Of a stretch of DNA of 62,242 nt, positions 36,375-44,085 are shown piece after piece (the first letter of the stretch is position 1; each line of letters begins with the position of its first letter). The stretch lies in contig JANWYO010000233.1 of NCBI GenBank assembly GCA_025055215.1, positions 1 through 62,242 of the forward strand. Direction: 5' to 3'. Source of the DNA: Gemmataceae bacterium (GTDB taxonomy: Bacteria > Planctomycetota > Planctomycetia > Gemmatales > Gemmataceae). The translations under genes were made by a program, and so were the position numbers. The notes beneath the pieces are model-generated. The model saw only the letters and a list, made by a program, of their open reading frames with translations. It was not told where the DNA came from and ran no database searches.

Positions 36375-38051
36375 TCAATACCCCGCCGCCTTGCCGGAAA
36401 TCCGGCGGTCGGCCACGCCGTGGTACATGCCCGTCTTCGGATCGACCCAAATCGAGTGGGCGTCGCCCTGGCGGATGCCCTCCACGGTGTGCCCCATCGC
36501 CCGCAGCTTGGCTACCGTGGCCGCATGGGTCCGAACCCCTTCAAAGCGAACCACATCCGGGAACCACTGGTGATGCAGCCGGGGCGCATCGACGGCCGAG
36601 CGAAGGTCCATGTCGTAGTCGAGCACGCTCACGCAGATGTTAAGCACGGTGTTGATGATCGTCCGGCTTCCCGGGCTGCCGGTGATCAGGTAGACCTTGC
36701 CGTTTTTGGCGACGATGGTCGGCGTCTGGGAGCTGAGCATGCGTTTGCCGGGGGCGATCTGGTTCGGCTCGGTGCCGATGACGCCGGCGCGGTTGGTGAC
36801 GCCGGGCTGGGTGTTGAAGTCGATCATTTCATCGTTGAGGAGGAAGCCGGCCCCTCGCACCACCACCCGCGAGCCGTAGCTCCGTTCCAGGGTGTAGGTA
36901 TTGGCCACGGCCATGCCGTCTTTGTCGATCACCGAGAAGTGCGTCGTGCTGTCGCCTTCGGGGGCCAGGGGAATGTCGGGGGCGAGGTCCTCACTCCGCG
37001 TGGCCCGAGACAGGTCGATCCCCTGAGCCAGCTTTCGGGCGTATTCCTTGCTCGTGAGGTGGTCTGGGATTTTGGTAAACGCGGGATCGCCCAGGTAGCG
37101 GGCGCGGTCGCAGTAGGCCCGGCGCATGGCTTCGACCATGACGTGGAGGGTCTCCGGCGACCAGCGGTCGTGTTTTTTCAGCTCGAAGTTCTCCAGGATG
37201 TTGAGCATCTGCACCAGGCAGATGCCCCCCGAACTGGGTGGTGGGGGCGCATAAATGTCATAGCCCCGGTAGGTGCCGTGGATTGGTTCCCGCACGTGGG
37301 CCTGGTAGCTGGCGAGGTCGGCCTTGGTGATCAGGCCGCCACCGGCTTTCATCTCTGCCACGATCTGGTCAGCGATCCGCCCGTGGTAAAAGGCGTCCGG
37401 CCCTTGCTCGGCGATCAGCCGCAGGGTGGCGGCCAGCTCCTTCTGCACCAGCCGATCGCCGGCCTGCCAGCGGTCGGCCCCACCGTTCTTGCCGAAGACC
37501 CGCCGGAGTTCGGGGAAATCGCTGGCAGCTGCCACGACGCTGTTGAGCGAAGTGGCCAACGGGTCGTCGAGCAGGAAGCCTTCGTCGGCCAAGCGGATGG
37601 CCGGCGCCAGCAGGTCTTTCCACGGCAGCTTGCCGAAGCGCTGATGCGCCAGGGCCAGGCCGCGCACTGTCCCTGGAACACCGACGGCCAAATGGCCGTA
37701 ACCGCTGTGGCCTTTGGCGAACATCGTCTTCGTGGCGGCCGCGGGGGCGGTTTCCCGGTATTCGACGACCACGGGTTTTGGGCCATTGGCGGGGAAGATG
37801 GTCATGAAGCCGCCGCCGCCAATGTTGCCGGCGGCTGGGTAGGTGACGGCCAAGGCGAAGGCCGTGGCGATGGCGGCGTCCACCGCGTTGCCGCCCCGTT
37901 TGAGGATTTCCAGGCCGGCCTCCGAGCCCGGGGCCGACACCGACACCACCAGCCCGTTCCGAACCTGGACCACATTGTCTCGGCCGTGGACGACCGGGGC
38001 GAAGGCGCCGACTAGGACCACCAGTCCCGCAGCGCAGAGGGAGGGTTTCAT
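36375..38051 (-). CDS. ggt: Gamma-glutamyltransferase (exported)
   Basis: A 558-residue Ntn-hydrolase that cleaves gamma-glutamyl peptides such as glutathione and transfers or hydrolyses the glutamyl group. It has a signal peptide (LCAAGLVVLVGAFAPVVHG). The N-terminal large-subunit start VSAPGSEAGLEILKRGGNAVDAA is typical, and the autoprocessing and nucleophilic Thr is in EGDSTTHFSVID. GGFMTIF and the substrate block MLSSQTPTIV are present. Self-cleavage before the Thr would give about 380- and 180-residue subunits. It starts 10 bases after the metF stop and is probably cotranscribed with it. Confidence 0.95.
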   Translation of the reverse strand: MKPSLCAAGLVVLVGAFAPVVHGRDNVVQVRNGLVVSVSAPGSEAGLEILKRGGNAVDAAIATAFALAVTYPAAGNIGGGGFMTIFPANGPKPVVVEYRETAPAAATKTMFAKGHSGYGHLAVGVPGTVRGLALAHQRFGKLPWKDLLAPAIRLADEGFLLDDPLATSLNSVVAAASDFPELRRVFGKNGGADRWQAGDRLVQKELAATLRLIAEQGPDAFYHGRIADQIVAEMKAGGGLITKADLASYQAHVREPIHGTYRGYDIYAPPPPSSGGICLVQMLNILENFELKKHDRWSPETLHVMVEAMRRAYCDRARYLGDPAFTKIPDHLTSKEYARKLAQGIDLSRATRSEDLAPDIPLAPEGDSTTHFSVIDKDGMAVANTYTLERSYGSRVVVRGAGFLLNDEMIDFNTQPGVTNRAGVIGTEPNQIAPGKRMLSSQTPTIVAKNGKVYLITGSPGSRTIINTVLNICVSVLDYDMDLRSAVDAPRLHHQWFPDVVRFEGVRTHAATVAKLRAMGHTVEGIRQGDAHSIWVDPKTGMYHGVADRRISGKAAGY

Positions 38052-38061
38052 GGCGGGAACC

Positions 38062-38973
38062 TCACGCAGTCATCGAGGGATTGGTGCCGAGCCCCATCGG
38101 CTTCATCAGGCCCAGATTGTGGAGGATTTCGGCCGCGCTCGGCACTCGGTTGAGGCAATAAATGTGGAACCCGGGGACTCCTTCATCCAGGAGGCGGCGA
38201 CACATCTCGGTACACACCTCGACGCCGATCCGGCGGACGGCCTCGTCGTCGTGGGCATGGGCGTCGATCCGCCGCCGCAGCTCGGGCGGCAAGCGGGCAC
38301 CGCACAGCGACGTGAAGCGGTGGATCTGCTCGGCGGACAGGAACGGCAGGATACCTGGCACGATGGGCACGGTGACGCCGCGGCGGTGGCGAAGGTAGTC
38401 CGTGAACTCGAGGAAGTCGTTCACGTCGTAGAACAGCTGAGTGATCAGGAACTCCGCCCCGGCCTCGACCTTGGCGGCCGTGCGGTCCCAGTCGAGGTAT
38501 TTGTCGGGGCATTCGGCGTGGCCTTCGGGATAGCCCGCCGCCCCAATGTGGAAGCAACCCCAGCTTTTGACGAAGCGGATCAGGTCGATGGCGTGGCTGA
38601 AGCCACCCTCGACCGCCTGGAAGGTCGCTTGGCCGCGGGGCGGGTCGCCGCGCAGGGCGAGGATGTTGCGGATGCCCAGGGCGGCCGCCTGGTCGAGGAC
38701 CGAGGCGAGCATCGTCCGCGTGGAGCCGACGCAAGTCAGGTGGGCCATCGACTCGATGCCGAAGTCACATTGCAACCGGTGGACCATCCGTAAGGTGCGG
38801 TCGCGGGTGCCGCCACCCGCGCCGTAGGTAACGGAGATGAAGCCCGGCCCGAACTGCTGCAAGGCGGGGACGACCTCGCGGAACAAGCTCGCCTCGGCCT
38901 CATCGGTCTTAGGCGGGAAGAACTCGAACGAAATGGTGAGCTCCGGCCGCGCATAAAGCTCGGGGATCGGCAC
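38062..38973 (-). CDS. metF: Methylenetetrahydrofolate reductase
   Basis: A 303-residue flavoprotein reducing 5,10-methylene-THF to 5-methyl-THF for methionine synthesis. Motifs are TISFEFFPPKTDEAE with the catalytic-region Glu, SVTYGAGGGTRDRT, NILALRGDPPRG and GAEFLITQLFYD. I chose the GTG at 38973 (protein V/MPIPELYARPE) because AGGAGG lies 8 bases before it. The ATG at 39057 would add 28 residues with no family match. Length then equals the usual 290-305. Confidence 0.95.
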   Translation of the reverse strand: MPIPELYARPELTISFEFFPPKTDEAEASLFREVVPALQQFGPGFISVTYGAGGGTRDRTLRMVHRLQCDFGIESMAHLTCVGSTRTMLASVLDQAAALGIRNILALRGDPPRGQATFQAVEGGFSHAIDLIRFVKSWGCFHIGAAGYPEGHAECPDKYLDWDRTAAKVEAGAEFLITQLFYDVNDFLEFTDYLRHRRGVTVPIVPGILPFLSAEQIHRFTSLCGARLPPELRRRIDAHAHDDEAVRRIGVEVCTEMCRRLLDEGVPGFHIYCLNRVPSAAEILHNLGLMKPMGLGTNPSMTA

Positions 38974-39081
38974 GCGCGGGACCTCCTGGAACAACAACTC
39001 GCCGGCCGCAGGGGAATTGTGCAGGAAGGGGGGCGATTTGCCAAGACGGCTTTGCATCCCGGACGTGTTCGCGCCGGCCGG

Positions 39082-39618
39082 TCAGGCGACGGAGTCGGCG
39101 GTGGCCTCGGCCTCGAAGCGGGCCGCTAATGCCAATTCTTCTTGCAACGACTCCCGGGCCGGGACCGTGGTCTGCTCCGGATTCAGGCAAAAGAGATCCC
39201 AGCATTCTCCTTCGTAGCCCTTCTGGCGGACGTACCATTCGCCCCGTTCCGACTTCGCCAGAGGAAAAAGGGCACAGAGGGCCGGCTTGTAGCGGAACTT
39301 GTCTCCTTCAGCGGCCCCGACCTTGTGCAGGACGCATCCCTGATTGAAGAAGACACACCACCCGTCTACGACCCGCAGCATCGGCAGGCCGTACTTCTGG
39401 CGACCACTGAGGAACCCCGCCTTTTCGATCAACTTCCGCGCCGCGGGCCGAAGTCCCGGCAGGAACTTGTCGAGGTTCTCCCGAATCCGTTGGCTTTCCT
39501 CGGGGTAGATGGGTGGGCGACCATTGCGACAACAGATGCCGTCGCAACCTCGGCCAAACGTGCATTCAAACCGAGCCTCGTCGAGGTTCGTCACCACGAT
39601 CGGCAAAGGAACACTCAT
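39082..39618 (-). CDS. Cys-rich DUF3109/YkgJ-like protein
   Basis: A 178-residue cytoplasmic protein with nine or so cysteines in CXnCXXXXC-type groups: FECTFGRGCDGICCRNG, GWCVFFNQGCVLHK, ALCALFPL and GECWDLFCLN. This arrangement resembles the DUF3109/YkgJ proteins, which are thought to bind an Fe-S cluster or zinc. No enzymatic role is known to me. The ATG is 30 bases after the ATP-grasp-GNAT stop, in the same minus-strand run as the aminomutase cluster. DUF3109 membership is from memory and is only likely. Confidence 0.72.
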   Translation of the reverse strand: MSVPLPIVVTNLDEARFECTFGRGCDGICCRNGRPPIYPEESQRIRENLDKFLPGLRPAARKLIEKAGFLSGRQKYGLPMLRVVDGWCVFFNQGCVLHKVGAAEGDKFRYKPALCALFPLAKSERGEWYVRQKGYEGECWDLFCLNPEQTTVPARESLQEELALAARFEAEATADSVA

Positions 39619-39648
39619 GGCAGGCCACCTTTCCGTCGTCGTCAGGGG

Positions 39649-41199
39649 CTAGAGGTACTTGGCGAAGGTCAACCGGGCATCACCGTCGCCGAAAAAGTCG
39701 GGCACGTCGCCGACAATGCGAAATCCTTGCCGCAGCAGAAACTGACGGAATTGGGCATGGGCCGAGTGATTGACGGTCTCGGCTATCAGGACGCGCCCCC
39801 CCGCCTTGCGGGCCCAATTCTCGCTGGCTTGCAGCAGGCGCCGCCCGATCCCCTTCCCCTGCTCGGGCGCGGCCACGGCGAACGAAAGGAGCTGATAGGC
39901 CACTCGGCTCCGCGGCGCCCGGCCGAGGCAGGCCCACGCCGCCACTTGACCCTGCCGCTCGGCCACAATCCCGTGGTAATCCCGATCCTGGTCTCGGCTT
40001 ACGGCGGCGTCGAAACTGCGGAGCGCCTCCGCCTGGTCGTCGGGGGGAAGGTCTTTCAGGCCATTCAAGAGATTGGTCAACGATTCCCGATCCCCCGGCT
40101 TGGCCGCGCGAACCTGCACCTCGCGGGCCGTGGTCCCCGCCGCGGTGGAGGGACTCCGACGGGTCAATCGGCCGACGGCCGACGAGGCGGACGGCGGCTT
40201 GCCTCCCCGCTTCAAGGCAGCTCGCACCAAGTCAACTGTAAAGGCCTCGTGCGTCAATCCCGCCGAGGTCAACGCTCCCGCCAACCCCGCGTTCGGGCTG
40301 AAACAGGGGTTGGGGTTTACCTCCAACACATACGCCTTCCCTGATGGCCGCACCCGGAAGTCGATCCGGGCATAGTCCCGGCAGCCCACCAGCTGGTAGG
40401 CCTGCCGGGCCAGGGTTTCGATGCGCTCGGCCAATTTGGGGCTCACGTCCGCCGGATAGCGCGGCGGGGTCGCTTCGTAATCCCGGCTCCCCGGCCGCCA
40501 TTTGGCATCGTAGGTGACGATGGGCCAATACCCAGGATCCTTCTCCACGAAAAGAATTTCCGATATCGGCAGCATGCGGAGATCGGGCGCCTCGATCAAG
40601 GCGACGCTGAATTCGCGGCCACGGATGAACTTTTCGACTAAGACGGGCGGCCCATACTGCTCCATCAGGTAAGCCACCCGCGCTTCGAGGCTCGGCTGGT
40701 CGGTGACGACGCTTCCCTGGTCGAGGCCGACGCTGGCGTCCTGCATGGCCGGCTTGACGATGACGGGCCACTCCAGGTCGCATGGCGGCACCGGCAACTG
40801 TTCGACGACGAAAAATTCCGGCGTGGGAATGCCGGCGCCTTGCAAAAGCTGTTTCGTCAGGTGCTTGTATCGGGCCAAGGTGAGGGTATGAAACGGGGAG
40901 CCGGTATACGGGATGCCGAGCCATTCGAGCAGGCCCGCCATGTAAGCCTCGGTATTGCCGTGGTCCGCCGTTCCTTCGAAGAGGTTGAAGACCACGTCCG
41001 GCTTCAGTTGCTTCAGCCCTTCGAGGACCGTGCCCGGGTCGTGGCTGGTGCCGAGGCGAACGACCTCAAAGCCGGCGCGGATCAGGGTCTTGCTGACCAC
41101 CTCGACCGTGTACAGGATGTCGTGTTCCGAGTCGGCGTCCGGGTGGTCAATGGGCAGGGTCGGTTCGTTGTGCAGGATGAGGACACGGTGCGTTTGCAT
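39649..41199 (-). CDS. ATP-grasp ligase (D-Ala-D-Ala ligase-like) fused to GNAT acetyltransferase
   Basis: A 516-residue two-domain protein. Residues 1-320 are an ATP-grasp enzyme: N-terminal VLILHNEPTLPIDHPDAD, DVVFNLFEGTADHGN, nucleotide-binding VIVKPAMQDASVGLD, VLVEKFIRGREFSVA, and the metal site ARIDFRVRP to VLEVNPNPCFSPNAGL. These enzymes join a carboxylate to an amine through an acyl phosphate. After a linker of about 50 residues rich in Ser/Arg, residues 370-516 form a GNAT domain with acetyl-CoA loop APEQGKGIGRRLL. The start overlaps the preceding ATP-grasp gene by 53 bases. Together with that gene and kamA it suggests ligation plus acylation of an amine-bearing amino acid. This is inferred from neighbours. 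Confidence 0.88.
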   Translation of the reverse strand: MQTHRVLILHNEPTLPIDHPDADSEHDILYTVEVVSKTLIRAGFEVVRLGTSHDPGTVLEGLKQLKPDVVFNLFEGTADHGNTEAYMAGLLEWLGIPYTGSPFHTLTLARYKHLTKQLLQGAGIPTPEFFVVEQLPVPPCDLEWPVIVKPAMQDASVGLDQGSVVTDQPSLEARVAYLMEQYGPPVLVEKFIRGREFSVALIEAPDLRMLPISEILFVEKDPGYWPIVTYDAKWRPGSRDYEATPPRYPADVSPKLAERIETLARQAYQLVGCRDYARIDFRVRPSGKAYVLEVNPNPCFSPNAGLAGALTSAGLTHEAFTVDLVRAALKRGGKPPSASSAVGRLTRRSPSTAAGTTAREVQVRAAKPGDRESLTNLLNGLKDLPPDDQAEALRSFDAAVSRDQDRDYHGIVAERQGQVAAWACLGRAPRSRVAYQLLSFAVAAPEQGKGIGRRLLQASENWARKAGGRVLIAETVNHSAHAQFRQFLLRQGFRIVGDVPDFFGDGDARLTFAKYL

Positions 41200-42235
41200 G
41201 GTGCGGAGCGGGGTTCGGAACAGCGGTTCGTTGCCGGTGGAGGCGCTCCCAGGCCGATCCTAAGATGGTTTCGATCAGCCGAGAGTAGCTCCAACCCAGC
41301 ATGTGGGCCATGATGACCAAGTCGCTCGTTTCGGGGGCCAGGCCCGGGAGCGGATTCAGTTCCAGAAAAACCGGGACGCCGTCGCGGAGGCGGAAGTCGA
41401 TGCGGGCGACATCGCGGCAGCCCAAAGCCTGGAACGCGACCAGGGCCGCCTTTTCGACCGCCTCGGCTGCCGCCGGTGAAAGCGGCGCGGGACACTCGTA
41501 GCGAACCCGCCGGCGAAAGTCCCGCTTGACTTCCAGGCTGTAGATGAATCGCTCGGTCGGCCGTTGCGGCACCACCCGCATGATGCCGAGCATCCGCGGC
41601 GGCTCGTTGCCCAGGACCCCCACGGTCAATTCATCGCCGGCGACGTATTCCTCGACGAGGACGGGCTGGCGATGGTCCCGGTGGACCGACTCAACGATGG
41701 TCGGCAATTCTTCCGGTCGGTCGATCAGGCAGTTTTGCCGAATTCCCTTGCTCGAGCCTTCCCAAGCAGGCTTCACCACCACGGGACAGGCCCAACGAGC
41801 CATCCTCCTCTGGCATTCTTCCAGCTGAGAGGGGCCGGGCGACGTCACGAGGACCGAGCGCGGCACGCTGACGCCGTGGCTGGCGACCAGGCGTTTGGCG
41901 CAGTCCTTGTCCAGTGTGGCGGCGAGGGTCAGCGGGTCCGAACCAGTGTAGGGAATGCCGAGCAGCTCCAAGACGGCTGGCACGCGGGCCTCGCGGCAGC
42001 GGCCCACCCCCTGGCCTTCGGCGAGGTTGAAGACGAGGTCCGGCGGCTCCACCAGGAGCCGCCGGAGCATCGCGGGGCCGTCGCCCAGGAGCACGGGCTC
42101 GTGCCCCAGGCTTCGCAGAACCTCGGCAATCGCCTCGATGGTGGCGGGGCTGTCAAATTCCTCCTGCCAGTCCTCCGGGGCATCGGCGGGAAGGACGCGG
42201 TCGTCTTTCAGGTCGAAACAGAGGCCAATGCGCAT
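41147..42235 (-). CDS. ATP-grasp ligase (D-Ala-D-Ala ligase-like)
   Basis: A 362-residue ATP-grasp protein. Blocks are DLVFNLAEGQGVGRCREAR, IPYTGSDPLTLAATLDKD, VVVKPAWEGSSKGIRQN, VLVEEYVAGDELTVGVLG, and DVARIDFRLRDGVPVFLELNPLPGL. It resembles D-alanine-D-alanine ligases but lacks exact Ddl N-terminal signatures, and genuine Ddl would normally sit with cell-wall genes. It is paired with a second ATP-grasp gene that overlaps its 3' end, and both follow the lysine aminomutase. The ATG at 42235 (MRIGLCFDLKDD) begins the domain; the 47 residues open upstream are not family-like. Substrate unknown. Confidence 0.88.
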   Translation of the reverse strand: MRIGLCFDLKDDRVLPADAPEDWQEEFDSPATIEAIAEVLRSLGHEPVLLGDGPAMLRRLLVEPPDLVFNLAEGQGVGRCREARVPAVLELLGIPYTGSDPLTLAATLDKDCAKRLVASHGVSVPRSVLVTSPGPSQLEECQRRMARWACPVVVKPAWEGSSKGIRQNCLIDRPEELPTIVESVHRDHRQPVLVEEYVAGDELTVGVLGNEPPRMLGIMRVVPQRPTERFIYSLEVKRDFRRRVRYECPAPLSPAAAEAVEKAALVAFQALGCRDVARIDFRLRDGVPVFLELNPLPGLAPETSDLVIMAHMLGWSYSRLIETILGSAWERLHRQRTAVPNPAPHHANAPCPHPAQRTDPAH

Positions 42236-42314
42236 GAATACCCGGTTGTTTCCTGAGCGTCCGGGACTTGGGGGCAACAGTAACCGACCCCGGCCCCGCA
42301 GCTGTCCGGGCGAC

Positions 42315-43748
42315 TCACCTGCGGCGCCGAACCACCGGCGCCCAATCGTCGAAGCTGGCGGTAGATTCGCTCTCACCGCAGCAGGCCGCGGATGAAAACT
42401 CCTTGTCGTTGGCGCCCGCTGCCGAGGCCAATACGCGGAGTGAACGCCGCGCCATCCGCTCCGTTCGCTCCGGCACCAAGGCGCTTTCGCTCCCTTGGAT
42501 CAGGGCGCTGACTCCTCGCGTCGGAGTGGGGCGAATGCTTGGCGGCTTGTCCTCCGCCTGGTAGCGGACCAGCATTCCTTCGTAGTTGCGCAGTACCACG
42601 GCGTCGTCCGACATCGACACCAGATAGTTGGGCATCAGTGGGATTTTGCCCCCGCCGTGCGGGCTGTCCACCACGTAGGTGGGCACGCCGAGGCCGGACA
42701 TGTGCCCCCGCAGCCCCTCCATGATTTCCAGCCCTTTCCAAATGGAGGTGCGGAAATGCCCGGCGCCGATAACGGGGTCGCAGTGGAAGATGTAGTAGGG
42801 CCGTACCTTGATCCGCAGCAGGCCCCGCATCAGCCGCTGCATGGTGGCCAGCGAATCGTTGACCCCTTTCAGCAGGACGGTGTGGTTGTTGACGGGCATG
42901 CCCGCCCGCAGCAGGGCTTGGCAGACCCGTGCCGCTTCCGGCGTGATCTCCCGCGGATGGTTGAAATGGGTTTGGATCCAGACCTTGCCGGCGGCGGCCA
43001 GCAGGTCGATCAACTCCTGGTCGAACAACTTCTGCGGCAGTGTCACCGGCACGCGGGTGCCGATGCGGATGACATCGACGTGTGGGATGGCTGCCAGATT
43101 GTCGAGGAAAAACTTCAACTTGGCCAACGGCAAGGTCAGGGGGTCGCCGCCGGAGAGCACCACGTCGCGGATTTCGGGGTGGCGGCGGATATAGTCGATC
43201 ATCCGGCGGTCGTTGCGGTTGACGGCGTCCCAGCCGCCGCGGACCATCGTCGCCCTCTTCCGAGTGCAGAAGCGGCAATACATGGAGCAGACATGGGTGC
43301 TGACCAGCAGGACCCGGTCCGGGTATCGATGCGTCAGCCCGGGGACGGGAGAGTCCTGGTCTTCCTCCAGCGGGTCTTCCAGCTCAAAGCCGGAAGGATT
43401 CTCGCGCTCCAGGGGGGAGGGGACCGATTGCAGGCGGATAGGATCGTTGGGATCGTCGGGGTTGATCAGGGAGAAGTAATACGGCGGGATGGCTAACTTG
43501 AAGTCCGCTTCCAGGCTGCCGATGGCTTCCAGTTCCTCGGGGGTGAAGGGGAGGAGGTGGCGAAGCTGCCGCACCGAGCGAATGGCATTTTGCGACTGCC
43601 ATCGCCAATCATTCCACTGGTGATCGGGAACTTCCCGCCAAAGCGGATGACGTCGCGGCTTACCGGGAGGCTCTTCTTCGTCGATCCCACTCGTCGTCGG
43701 GGGCACCCGCCGGTGGTTCAGCCCGGTGCGCTCGTCCGATTCACTCAT
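42315..43748 (-). CDS. kamA: KamA-family lysine 2,3-aminomutase (radical SAM, PLP)
   Basis: A 477-residue enzyme interconverting L-lysine and beta-lysine. The radical-SAM cysteines are C154, C158 and C161 (HVCSMYCRFCTRKR). PLP Lys is K368 in SPHGGGKIPLMPNY. The two acidic residues that recognise the lysine side chain in clostridial LAM are conserved as D324 (HCDPVIGAGHF) and D361 (VVDSPHGGG), favouring lysine over glutamate. The N terminus of about 35 residues and the C-terminal tail are variable. ATG 43748 has GGAGG 11 bases upstream; an ATG at 43775 is the alternative. It heads the minus-strand run and is divergent from an amino-acid permease. Confidence 0.93.
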   Translation of the reverse strand: MSESDERTGLNHRRVPPTTSGIDEEEPPGKPRRHPLWREVPDHQWNDWRWQSQNAIRSVRQLRHLLPFTPEELEAIGSLEADFKLAIPPYYFSLINPDDPNDPIRLQSVPSPLERENPSGFELEDPLEEDQDSPVPGLTHRYPDRVLLVSTHVCSMYCRFCTRKRATMVRGGWDAVNRNDRRMIDYIRRHPEIRDVVLSGGDPLTLPLAKLKFFLDNLAAIPHVDVIRIGTRVPVTLPQKLFDQELIDLLAAAGKVWIQTHFNHPREITPEAARVCQALLRAGMPVNNHTVLLKGVNDSLATMQRLMRGLLRIKVRPYYIFHCDPVIGAGHFRTSIWKGLEIMEGLRGHMSGLGVPTYVVDSPHGGGKIPLMPNYLVSMSDDAVVLRNYEGMLVRYQAEDKPPSIRPTPTRGVSALIQGSESALVPERTERMARRSLRVLASAAGANDKEFSSAACCGESESTASFDDWAPVVRRRR

Positions 43749-44085
43749 CGCGTCCGATGCCTCCAAGGGAATCATATTGCCCGGTACGTCCCGGCCCCCA
43801 TGTGTCGCCTTCTTTCGCGCTCAGCTGGGCCGATGGCGTACACTCACTAAACGCGGAATGCTACCTTGCAATTCCGAAATTACAAGGTCTTCCAGGTCTA
43901 AATTCGCCGTTTTTGGCGATTTTTTTGGTGGAATCCGCCCCGTTAGGGGGAAATCGCCGCGCCTGCCCCCGGGTCAAACCCTCGTTGACCCGCCAAGACC
44001 ACGCTCTACCGATGTGCTGACCACCGGTCCGAGATAGCGCTTGGGTGGTTTGCCCTTGGCCGTCGAGCCCCGTACACTGGCGGGC
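43749..44085. promoter_or_regulatory. Divergent promoter region between kamA and the amino-acid permease
   Basis: A 337-base gap with a locally AT-richer centre (43860-43930). On the minus strand TTGTAA (43880-43885) and TAGCAT (43858-43863) with a 16-base spacer form a possible sigma70 promoter for kamA. On the plus strand TCGCC-GTTTTT-GGCGA followed by seven T (43904-43926) looks like a small intrinsic terminator or attenuator ahead of the permease. Both are read by eye and unproven. Confidence 0.35.

Noticed and set aside
36330-38015. 561-codon plus-strand open frame opposite ggt
   Set aside because: Pure antisense shadow of a gamma-glutamyltransferase with all its motifs.
41147-42235. 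Assignment as the housekeeping D-alanine-D-alanine ligase
   Set aside because: Two such genes overlap each other next to kamA, far from cell-wall genes, so a dedicated pathway is more likely; kept as ATP-grasp ligase only.
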